DNA from: Palleniella muris
Lineage (GTDB): Bacteria > Bacteroidota > Bacteroidia > Bacteroidales > Bacteroidaceae
Length of the DNA: 64,000 nt
Direction: 5' to 3'
Assembly (NCBI RefSeq): GCF_004792655.1
Contig: NZ_SRZC01000001.1
Span: 186,001-250,000, forward strand
A model generated the notes under the pieces. The model was not told the DNA's origin, made no database searches, and was given only the letters and a program-made list of their open reading frames with translations. The position numbers were made by a program, and so were the translations under genes. Shown piece by piece: positions 56,580 to 64,000 of this stretch (within the stretch, counting starts at the first letter, position 1; every line of letters begins with the position of its first letter).

Positions 56580-57998
56580 ATGATAAAGACTTCAATCCTT
56601 ACAACTTTTCTTGCCGCCTTGCTGGCTTTCTCTCCGGCAAGCGCAAAGAAGAAGCAGCCCGCCAAGGAGCTTTTCCCTAACGGAGAGCCTATCCCGGCGT
56701 GGTTCAGCGACACGGCGAGAGTAGACATCGCCACCCTCGGCAGGCAATATGTCATCACCGAGCATGGCGTATGCCACAATCCTGCCCTCGTGCAGACAAA
56801 AGCGATACAGGCTGTCATCGACAAAGCCGCTGCGGAAGGTGGCGGAGTGATTGTCATTCCTGAAGGCACGTTCCTCTCCGGCTCACTGTTTTTCAAGCAG
56901 GGCACACACCTTTATGTCAAGCAGGGAGGATGCCTGAAGGGCAGCGACCGCATCGCCGACTTCGAGATGCGTGAGACTCGTATGGAGGGACAGACACTGA
57001 AGTATTTCTCCGCCCTCGTGAATGCCGACGGCGTCGACGGCTTCACAATCACCGGACCGGGAACAATCGACGGCAACGGCTACCGCTATTGGGAGGAATT
57101 CTGGATTCGCCGGCAGTTCAACAAGCAGTGCACGAACCTCGAAGCCTTGCGCCCTCGTTTGGTTTATCTCTCCAACAGCAAGAACATCACTGTACAGGAT
57201 GTGAGCCTGATAAATAGTCCTTTCTGGACAAACCACCTCTATAAGTGCGAGCGTGTGAAGTATCTCGGCTGCTACATCTATGCGCCTACAAAGGGACTTG
57301 GCATGATAGGGAAGAACGGTGCGCCGTCAAGTGACGCGATAGACATCGACTTCTGCCACGACATACTCATCAGCGGATGCTACATGAGTGTCAACGACGA
57401 TGCCGTAGTGCTCAAAGGCGGCAAGGGAACTTTTGCCGACAAGGACCCAAGAAACGGTCCTAACCATAACATCATCGTACAGGACTGCAACTATGGCAAG
57501 GTGCATGCCTGCATCACTTTCGGCTCAGAGAGTCTCCACGACTGGAACATCATCATGCGACGCATAAAGTTCGAGGGTGTCAACCGTGTCGTATGGTTCA
57601 AGATGCGCCCGGACACACCGCAGCATTATGAACTTTCACGCTTCGAAGACCTTAGCGGTTCTGCCGACGCTTTCGTGGTGACTCTGCCGTGGACACAGTT
57701 CTTCAAGCCTGAAGAGCGCAAGGATATGCCGCTCTCACGAGTCAATGACATCACGTTCAGGAACATCAATGTCGAGTGCAAAAAGTTCTTTGACGTTAAG
57801 TCATCGGATAAATACAGCCTTGAAAACTTCTCTTTCGAGAATGTCAATGCCAAGGAGACAGGCGGCAAAGAGACATGGCATCCGGAGTATGTCAAGGGCA
57901 TCAGCGTGAAGAACCTTGTCATAAACGGCGCCGCACCGAAGGCAGCAAAGACCGTGAAAAAGACCGGCAAGTCGGACACTCCCGAGGAGTTCCTGTAA
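56580..57998 (+). CDS. GH28 family polygalacturonase-like hydrolase
   Basis: Right-handed beta-helix hydrolase of 472 residues, signal peptide 1-22. GH28 landmarks appear in order: SSDAIDIDFCHD (NTD position), VNDDAVVLKGG (catalytic Asp pair), VHACITFGSES (GHG region, His kept) and VVWFKMRPD where many family members have RIK. The missing RIK suggests specificity other than plain polygalacturonase, such as a galacturonidase or rhamnosidase acting on rhamnogalacturonan ends. It is closely coupled to the upstream esterase (12-nt gap). Confidence 0.9.
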   Translation: MIKTSILTTFLAALLAFSPASAKKKQPAKELFPNGEPIPAWFSDTARVDIATLGRQYVITEHGVCHNPALVQTKAIQAVIDKAAAEGGGVIVIPEGTFLSGSLFFKQGTHLYVKQGGCLKGSDRIADFEMRETRMEGQTLKYFSALVNADGVDGFTITGPGTIDGNGYRYWEEFWIRRQFNKQCTNLEALRPRLVYLSNSKNITVQDVSLINSPFWTNHLYKCERVKYLGCYIYAPTKGLGMIGKNGAPSSDAIDIDFCHDILISGCYMSVNDDAVVLKGGKGTFADKDPRNGPNHNIIVQDCNYGKVHACITFGSESLHDWNIIMRRIKFEGVNRVVWFKMRPDTPQHYELSRFEDLSGSADAFVVTLPWTQFFKPEERKDMPLSRVNDITFRNINVECKKFFDVKSSDKYSLENFSFENVNAKETGGKETWHPEYVKGISVKNLVINGAAPKAAKTVKKTGKSDTPEEFL

Positions 57999-58013
57999 GA
58001 AAACCGATTAGAA

Positions 58014-58063
58014 AGGCATCATGATGTGCCACGATTCAACATGGTTCATCATGATGCAACCAA
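58014..58063. repeat. 10-bp tandem array (short, degenerate)
   Basis: About five units with ATCATGATG, ACGATTCAAC and ATGGTTCATC. It starts 15 nt after the GH28 stop and ends 29 nt before the GH105 start. Confidence 0.75.
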
Positions 58064-58092
58064 CAACCTATAACCAACCAACCCAACAACCA

Positions 58093-59220
58093 ATGAAAAA
58101 AATATTCCTCTTCATCGCCTTTGCCGCAGCGACATTATTCTCCCAGGCACAAAACCATCATGGTCAGACAAACAAGGACATCATGGATGTCGCCGTGAAA
58201 GTCAACGCTTATTTCATGAAAAAGAATCCAGACCCGGCACTTCCGACCTTCGTCAAGCGCATGCGTCCAAGCAGTCTGTGGACACGCGCCGTATACTACG
58301 AAGGGCTGATGGCTCTCTACGAGATCTGTCCTCGTCAGGAATATTGGGATTATGCCTACACTTGGGCGGACTACCACAAGTGGCAGCCGCGCAACGGCAA
58401 CACCACCCACCATGCCGATGACCAGTGCTGCCTCCAGACTTACATCGACCTTTACCGCATCGCCGGTGACCCTAAGATGATTCAGGGCGCAAAGGCTAAC
58501 ATGAACATGATGCTCGCCTACCCTACCAACGAGGATTGGTGGTGGATTGACGCAGTGCAGATGGCTATGCCTATCTACACCAAACTCTACTCCATAACCA
58601 AAGATGAGCGGCTTCTCGACAAGGCTTGGGGACTCTATTCCTACACTCGCAACACTCTCGGCGACAAGGGTATGTACAACGAGAAAGAGGGTCTCTGGTG
58701 GCGCGACGCTGACTTCGACGGCGACTATAAGGAGCCTAACGGCAAGAACTGCTACTGGAGCCGTGGCAACGGATGGGTTATCGCTGCCCTTGCACGTGTC
58801 CTTGACGACCTGCCAAAGGACAACATCCACTACAAGGACTATGTGAAGGACATGCAGACCATGGCAAAAGCCATCAAGGCTTGCCAGCGTGAGGACGGCT
58901 TCTGGAACTGCTCTCTCCATGACCCGAACAACTTCGGCGGCAAGGAGACCTCCGGCACAGCCCTCTTTGTCTATGCCATGGCATGGGGAATACGCAACGG
59001 CATCCTGTCCCACAATGACTACTACCCTGTGGTCAAGAAGGCATGGGACGCCATAGTCAAGGACGCTATCCACCCTAACGGCTACATCGGCTACGTACAG
59101 GGCACAGGAAAAGAGCCTAAGGACGGTCAGCCTACGACCTACGACTCTCACCCTGACTTCGAGGATTATGGCACAGGCTGTGTCCTTCTCGCAGCCGCAG
59201 AGATGTATAAATTGAAATAA
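58093..59220 (+). CDS. Unsaturated rhamnogalacturonyl hydrolase, GH105
   Basis: An (alpha/alpha)6-barrel hydrolase of 375 residues with signal peptide MKKIFLFIAFAAATLFSQA. It removes the unsaturated galacturonyl residue left by the PL11 lyase. The substrate pocket segments are recognisable: YYEGLMALYE, NTTHHADDQCC, the catalytic Asp in WWWIDAVQMAMP, and WSRGNGWVIAALARVL. The start at 58093 is chosen; the in-frame ATG at 58021 lies in the 10-bp array. Confidence 0.94.
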   Translation: MKKIFLFIAFAAATLFSQAQNHHGQTNKDIMDVAVKVNAYFMKKNPDPALPTFVKRMRPSSLWTRAVYYEGLMALYEICPRQEYWDYAYTWADYHKWQPRNGNTTHHADDQCCLQTYIDLYRIAGDPKMIQGAKANMNMMLAYPTNEDWWWIDAVQMAMPIYTKLYSITKDERLLDKAWGLYSYTRNTLGDKGMYNEKEGLWWRDADFDGDYKEPNGKNCYWSRGNGWVIAALARVLDDLPKDNIHYKDYVKDMQTMAKAIKACQREDGFWNCSLHDPNNFGGKETSGTALFVYAMAWGIRNGILSHNDYYPVVKKAWDAIVKDAIHPNGYIGYVQGTGKEPKDGQPTTYDSHPDFEDYGTGCVLLAAAEMYKLK

Positions 59221-59226
59221 TCAGAG

Positions 59227-59298
59227 TCAGTAATGACAGTAACGTCAGTTATGTCAGTATTGTCAGTACTGACACTACTGTCAATATTGACATAACCG
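59227..59298. repeat. 9-bp tandem array, eight units
   Basis: TCAGTAATG, ACAGTAACG, TCAGTTATG, TCAGTATTG, TCAGTACTG and further units at exact 9-nt spacing. It starts 6 nt after the GH105 stop and ends 23 nt before the GH106 start. Confidence 0.93.
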
Positions 59299-59321
59299 AC
59301 CAAACTAACACCAACCCAACA

Positions 59322-61892
59322 ATGAACAAACGATTCTACAATATTCTTCTTGCACTGTTGCCGGCATTCCCGGCAATGGCGCAAGATTCTTTTTGGCCCG
59401 AAGCAAAGCCGGAAGCGAAACCTTTCGCACGCTGGTGGTGGATGGGCAGCGCAGTGGACAAAGAGAACCTCAACTACCTTATCCCCGAATACGGCCGCGC
59501 CGGCATAGGCGGACTGGAAATCACCCCTATCTACGGCGTGCAGGGAAATGACGCCAACGACATCCCGTTCCTCTCAAAACGCTGGATGGAGATGCTCGAC
59601 CACTGCAACAAAGTGGGTGCAAGAGCGGGCGTGAAGATTGACATGAACACCGGAACGGGCTGGCCTTTCGGCGGTCCTCTTGTCACAAAGGAGGACGCAG
59701 CATGCAAGGCTGCCTTCGACAAGGACGGCAAACTAATCGTCGGACGCACCGGACAGAAGGTGAAACGTGCAGCCCCGGGCGGCGAAGGCTGGGTCATGGA
59801 CCATTTTGACCGTGGCGCAGTGGAACGCTATCTCGACCGATTCACAAAGGCATTCGAGGAGAACGGTGTCGCCTACCCTCACAATTTCTTCAACGACTCC
59901 TATGAGGTCTATGGCGCAAGCTGGACTCCTGCCCTCTTAGAGGAGTTCAAGAAGCGTCGCGGCTATGACCTCCGCAAGCACGAACAGCTGCTGCGCAAGG
60001 TGTTCGACACAAAGAACGAAGCGGCACAAGCCCTGAAAATCGACGAGAACTCCGAAGAAAACCGACGCATAATCTCCGACTACCGACAGACACTCGGCGA
60101 ACTTCTCCTCGAGAACTTCACACAGACATGGACGGCATGGGCACACAAGCACGGCTCGCTGACCAGAAACCAGGCGCACGGCTCTCCTGCCAACCTCATC
60201 GACATCTATGCTTCCGTGGACATTCCCGAGTGCGAAGGCTTCGGACTCTCCCAGTTTGGCATCAAGGGACTGCGCCGGGACTCACTCGTAAGGAAGAACT
60301 TCTCCGACCTCTCCATGCTGAAATACGCCTCCTCCGCTGCACATATCTCGGGCAAAAACCTTGTGTCGGCAGAGTCGTTCACATGGCTCACGGAGCATTT
60401 CCGCACCTCTCTCTCACAATGCAAGCCGGAGATTGACCTCTTCATGACTGCCGGCATCAACCACATGTACTTCCATGGCATAACCTATTCGCCACAGGAA
60501 GCGGCATGGCCGGGCTGGAAATTCTATGCCTCCGTCGACATGTCACCGACAAACTCCATTTGGCACGACGCACCGGAGATGTTCCGCTACATCACCCGCT
60601 GCCAGAGTTTCATGCAGTGGGGACAGCCGGACAATGATTTCCTTGTCTATCTTCCTATCTACGACATGTGGCAGGAGAACGGCGGAGGGTTGCTGCTCTT
60701 CGACATACACAAGATGGACCGCCTCGCACCGAAGTTCATCGCCTCTATCAACAGCATCGTTTCCAAAGGCTATGACTGCGATTACATCAGCGACAACTTC
60801 GTCAGCAAACTATCGCTCCATGACGGCAAGCTCCGCACAGAGGCAGGCGTGGAATACTCCGCGCTGGTTGTTCCGGGCGTGAAACTCATGCCTCACGAGA
60901 CCGCGGCGAAGCTCCTCGCACTCGCAAAGCAGGGCGCGAAAATCATCTTCCTTGACCAATTCCCGGAGGATGTTCCGGGCTATGGCAAACTCAAGGCACG
61001 CCGCAAACTGTTTGGCAGCATCGCAAAAGAACTGCCAAACCATTGCCTTACATCACTTGACGCTGCCAATGTCATCCCTGAGGAGATGAAAAGCCGTTAC
61101 GGACTCAGCGCAATACGCCGCAAGAACGCCACAGGCCACCATTATTTCATCTCGTCCCTGCAACCTAAGGGTGTCAGCGACTGGGTGCGCCTTGCTGTGC
61201 CTGCCGACGGCATCGCACTGTTCAACCCTATGAATGGTGAGGTGAAGAAAGCCATAACACGCAAGAACGGCAACGCCACAGAGGTGCTTCTCCACCTCGA
61301 ATCGGGCGAATCATGCATCCTCCAAACGTACAACGCAAAGGCGGACATGCCTTCCGATTTGAAGAATGATGTCGTTTACGCACCGTCCGCAACGACCGTT
61401 TCCCTCGACAAAGGCTGGACAGTGGCATTCCCTTCCCTTAACAAGGAGTTCAAAATCGACACTCCTTCCTCATGGACAACCCTCGGCGATGCCCAGGTTG
61501 ACAGTCTTGCGGGCTCGGGCGTCTACACCACAGAGTTCGAAGTTGCCGATGCTACGGGCGAATGGCAGCTTGACCTTGGCGACGTCCGCGAAAGTGCACG
61601 CGTGAAAATCAACGGCGAATATGTCGGCACTTTGTGGGCTGTGCCTTACAAAATCAACGTGGGCAAGTACCTCAAAGAGGGCAAGAACACCATCGAACTT
61701 GAGGTCACCAACCTCCCTGCCAACCGCATTGCGGCACTCGACCGCAAGGGTGTGCAGTGGCGGAAGTTCAAGGAAATCAATCTTGTCGACCTGAACTACA
61801 AAAAGACCGGTTACGCCCACTGGCAGCTTATGGAGTCAGGACTGAACGGTGCGCCACGACTCACTAAGCTGAACACTGTCAACCCTAAATAA
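59322..61892 (+). CDS. Alpha-L-rhamnosidase, GH106 family
   Basis: Secreted enzyme of 856 residues, signal peptide 1-20, that removes terminal alpha-L-rhamnose. The family is recognised from the N-terminal barrel start FARWWWMGSAVDKENL, GRAGIGGLEITPIYGVQ, KIDMNTGTGWPFGGP and the later SAESFTWL and WPGWKFYASVDMSPTNS segments. The C-terminal part carries a galactose-binding-like sandwich (WQLDLGDVRESARVKINGEY). The released rhamnose fits the mutarotase gene in the same run. A 22-bp tetrad follows the gene. Confidence 0.9.
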   Translation: MNKRFYNILLALLPAFPAMAQDSFWPEAKPEAKPFARWWWMGSAVDKENLNYLIPEYGRAGIGGLEITPIYGVQGNDANDIPFLSKRWMEMLDHCNKVGARAGVKIDMNTGTGWPFGGPLVTKEDAACKAAFDKDGKLIVGRTGQKVKRAAPGGEGWVMDHFDRGAVERYLDRFTKAFEENGVAYPHNFFNDSYEVYGASWTPALLEEFKKRRGYDLRKHEQLLRKVFDTKNEAAQALKIDENSEENRRIISDYRQTLGELLLENFTQTWTAWAHKHGSLTRNQAHGSPANLIDIYASVDIPECEGFGLSQFGIKGLRRDSLVRKNFSDLSMLKYASSAAHISGKNLVSAESFTWLTEHFRTSLSQCKPEIDLFMTAGINHMYFHGITYSPQEAAWPGWKFYASVDMSPTNSIWHDAPEMFRYITRCQSFMQWGQPDNDFLVYLPIYDMWQENGGGLLLFDIHKMDRLAPKFIASINSIVSKGYDCDYISDNFVSKLSLHDGKLRTEAGVEYSALVVPGVKLMPHETAAKLLALAKQGAKIIFLDQFPEDVPGYGKLKARRKLFGSIAKELPNHCLTSLDAANVIPEEMKSRYGLSAIRRKNATGHHYFISSLQPKGVSDWVRLAVPADGIALFNPMNGEVKKAITRKNGNATEVLLHLESGESCILQTYNAKADMPSDLKNDVVYAPSATTVSLDKGWTVAFPSLNKEFKIDTPSSWTTLGDAQVDSLAGSGVYTTEFEVADATGEWQLDLGDVRESARVKINGEYVGTLWAVPYKINVGKYLKEGKNTIELEVTNLPANRIAALDRKGVQWRKFKEINLVDLNYKKTGYAHWQLMESGLNGAPRLTKLNTVNPK

Positions 61893-61937
61893 AGTCGCAA
61901 CACTTTGAACAACAAGCAGATAACGAACCACAAGACA

Positions 61938-62025
61938 AAAGGTAACCTTTCACCTTGCAAAAGGTGACACTTTACCCTGCGAGAGGTAACCTTTTACACC
62001 ATGAAAGGTTACCTTTTGTTTTGCC
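61938..62025. repeat. 22-bp tandem array, four units
   Basis: Units start at 61938, 61960, 61982 and 62004. Cores read AAAGGTAACCTTT, AAAGGTGACACTTT, AGAGGTAACCTTTT and AAAGGTTACCTTTT. It lies between GH106 and the GH2 gene, ending 46 nt before the latter's start. Confidence 0.93.
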
Positions 62026-62071
62026 CATGATAACAATACACAAACTGTATCATAACACTAACAAACTACAC

Positions 62072-64000
62072 ATGAACAAAACCATCTCACTAATCCTTGC
62101 GCTCATGCTTGCAATCACGGGGTTGCAGGCTGCCGAGCGACACAGGTACAACTTCAACAGTGCGTGGAAACTCTCCGTCGGCGATGACAAGAATGCCATG
62201 CAATCCAACCACAACGACAGCCGTTGGAAGACCGTCACACTGCCGAGGGCATTCAACGAGGACGAGGCTTTCCGCGTGGCCATCGACCAACACACGGACA
62301 CCGTCATGTGGTACCGCAAGCACTTCCACGGCAAAGGACTGAAAGGCAGGAAGGTGCTCATCGAGTTTGAGGGCATCCGACAGGCAGGATGGTTCTACAT
62401 AAACGGCGAATATCTCGGCATGCACGAGAACGGTGTGATGGCGGTTGGCTTCGACATAAGCAAATACATCAAGGAGGGCGACAACGTCATCGCCGTGCGC
62501 ATCGACAACAACTGGAAGTACCGCGAGCAGGCGACAAACACCACCTACCAGTGGAACAACAGCAATTTCAACGCCAACTACGGAGGCATCCCGAAGAATG
62601 TCTACCTGCATGTCATGGACGATGTCTACCAGACGCTGCCTCTGTACAGCAACCTCAAGACGACAGGTGTCTACACCTACGCCACAGACTTTGACATAAA
62701 GGGCAAAAAAGCGACAGTCCACGCCGAGAGTGAGGTGAGGAACGAGAGCACTGAGGCACGCGTCCTGACCTACCGCGCCACACTGAAGGACATGGACGGA
62801 AAGGTCGTCAAGACCTTCTCCGGCACTCCTCGCAAGCTCAATGCGGGAGAGACCGTCACCCTGAAAGCCGAGGCGCGCGTGGCAGACCTGCATTTCTGGA
62901 GCTGGGGCTATGGCTATCTCTACACCGTGGAGACGGAGCTTGTTGACGAGAACGGCACAGCTTTTGACAAGGTCAGCACACGCACAGGCTTCCGCAAGAC
63001 CCAGTTCGGTGAGGGAAAGATATGGCTTAACGACCGTGTGCTCATGGTTCACGGCTACGCACAGCGCACAAGCAACGAATGGCCTGCCGTCGGTCTGTCG
63101 GTTCCGGCATGGCTCAGCGACTACAGCAACGGACTGATTGTCGAAGGATGTGGCAACGTTGTGCGCTGGATGCACGTCACTCCGTGGAAGCAGGACATAG
63201 AGAGCTGTGACCGTGTGGGCTTGATTCAGGCGATGCCGGCGGGCGATGCGGAGAAAGACCGTCAGGGCCGCCAGTGGGAACAGCGCACGGAACTTATGCG
63301 CGACGCCATAATCTACAACCGCAACAACCCTTCCATACTTTTCTATGAGAGTGGAAACGAGTCCATTTCACGTGAGCACATGATTGAGATGAAGGCGATT
63401 CGCGACCTTTATGACCCGTTCGGAGGACGCGCAATAGGTTCACGCGAGATGCTTGACATCAACGAAGCGGAGTACGGTGGTGAGATGCTGTACATCAACA
63501 AGAGCAAGAAGCATCCGATGTGGGCAACGGAATATTGCCGTGACGAGGGCATGCGCAAGTATTGGGACGAGTATTCTTATCCGTTCCATAAGGAGGGCGA
63601 CGGTCCTCTCTATCGTGGAAAACCTGCCAACGACTATAACCACAACTCCGACATGCTGGCGGTTGAATGGGTGCGTCGTTGGTACGACTATTGGCAGGTG
63701 CGTCCGGGAACCGGCACAAGGGTTAGCTCGGGCGGCGTGAAAATTGTATTCTCGGACACCAACACGCACTTCCGCAGCGAGGCAAACTACCGTCTCAGCG
63801 GTGCCACCGACCCTATGCGCATACCTAAGGACGGATTCTTCGCTCATCAGGTAATGTGGGACGGATGGGTTGACCCTGAGAACAGCCGCACACACATCAT
63901 AGGACATTGGAGCTACGATGACGGCACAAAGAAGCCTGTTTATGTAGTGAGCAACGGCGAGAGTGTGGAGCTTCTCCTCAACGGAAAGTCACTTGGCAAG
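62072..64000 (+). CDS. GH2 family glycoside hydrolase (partial, runs off the window)
   Basis: The first 643 codons of a secreted GH2 enzyme, signal peptide MNKTISLILALMLAITGLQA. The N-terminal sandwich (WKTVTLPRAFNEDEAFRV, RKVLIEFEGIRQAGWFYING) leads into the barrel, with acid/base Glu in FYESGNESIS and a probable nucleophile Glu in MWATEYCRDEG. The last residues seen (VELLLNGKSLGK) belong to the domain after the barrel. Beta-galactosidase or related activity on pectin side chains is inferred from context. The frame is open to the last base, so the C-terminus lies outside the window. Confidence 0.9.
   Translation, partial: MNKTISLILALMLAITGLQAAERHRYNFNSAWKLSVGDDKNAMQSNHNDSRWKTVTLPRAFNEDEAFRVAIDQHTDTVMWYRKHFHGKGLKGRKVLIEFEGIRQAGWFYINGEYLGMHENGVMAVGFDISKYIKEGDNVIAVRIDNNWKYREQATNTTYQWNNSNFNANYGGIPKNVYLHVMDDVYQTLPLYSNLKTTGVYTYATDFDIKGKKATVHAESEVRNESTEARVLTYRATLKDMDGKVVKTFSGTPRKLNAGETVTLKAEARVADLHFWSWGYGYLYTVETELVDENGTAFDKVSTRTGFRKTQFGEGKIWLNDRVLMVHGYAQRTSNEWPAVGLSVPAWLSDYSNGLIVEGCGNVVRWMHVTPWKQDIESCDRVGLIQAMPAGDAEKDRQGRQWEQRTELMRDAIIYNRNNPSILFYESGNESISREHMIEMKAIRDLYDPFGGRAIGSREMLDINEAEYGGEMLYINKSKKHPMWATEYCRDEGMRKYWDEYSYPFHKEGDGPLYRGKPANDYNHNSDMLAVEWVRRWYDYWQVRPGTGTRVSSGGVKIVFSDTNTHFRSEANYRLSGATDPMRIPKDGFFAHQVMWDGWVDPENSRTHIIGHWSYDDGTKKPVYVVSNGESVELLLNGKSLGK

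Overview
The window reads as a chromosome segment of a Bacteroidales bacterium, most likely Prevotellaceae (Prevotella/Segatella/Xylanibacter-like) from a gut or rumen. The grounds are SusC/SusD pairs, a hybrid two-component regulator, an S46 dipeptidyl-peptidase, frequent promoter boxes of the Bacteroidetes type (TTG/TTTG about 20 nt upstream of TAnnTTTG), little use of Shine-Dalgarno sites, and a secreted protein with the Prevotella-style C-terminal tail. Species assignment is inference; no rRNA or tRNA gene was seen.

Left part (1-25 kb): mostly housekeeping. On the minus strand lie a partial Na+-coupled (SNF) transporter, an S46 peptidase, a PAP2 phosphatase, an S41 C-terminal peptidase, a ParE/GyrB-type topoisomerase subunit and a GNAT-like protein. 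A broken Abi-family defence gene follows (9834-10535), with two in-frame nonsense codons. Next come a SAM methyltransferase (-), then ruvB, coaD and ybeY (+), yqeY (-), an esterase fused to a HAD-like domain (-), sufD-sufC without sufB (-), a YafQ-type toxin-antitoxin pair (-), gdhA (+), a large DUF4450 secreted protein (-) and a CpsB/YwqE-type PHP phosphatase (+).

Right part (25-64 kb): a large polysaccharide utilization locus for pectin, most consistent with rhamnogalacturonan I. The minus-strand arm has two tandem SusC/SusD pairs, a secreted accessory protein, a GH115 and a double-module GH43. A hybrid two-component regulator (42936-47075) diverges from the first susC. The plus-strand arm is a run of co-directional genes: PL11 rhamnogalacturonan lyase, L-rhamnose mutarotase, tandem-domain CE12 esterase, GH43-GH2 fusion, second CE12, GH28, GH105, GH106, and a GH2 that runs off the window. 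Together these would de-acetylate and cleave the backbone, remove arabinose/galactose side chains, trim unsaturated galacturonyl and rhamnosyl ends, and feed rhamnose to the cytoplasm. A 27-nt motif upstream of both the PL11 and GH115 promoters is a candidate operator that would link the two arms.

The most unusual structure is in the gaps. Intergenic regions carry short tandem arrays of separate sequence families: a 9-bp family at seven junctions, a 10-bp family at four, an 8-bp array at one, and a 22-bp family at five loci, each exactly four units. The 8-, 9- and 10-bp arrays sit only between co-directional genes. They usually start within about 25 nt of the upstream stop codon and fill the space up to the next start codon. 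The cores are palindromic. Because 9 is a multiple of 3, some arrays stay open in a reading frame and give false N-terminal extensions; starts were corrected here accordingly. No CRISPR, insertion sequence or RAYT transposase was seen.
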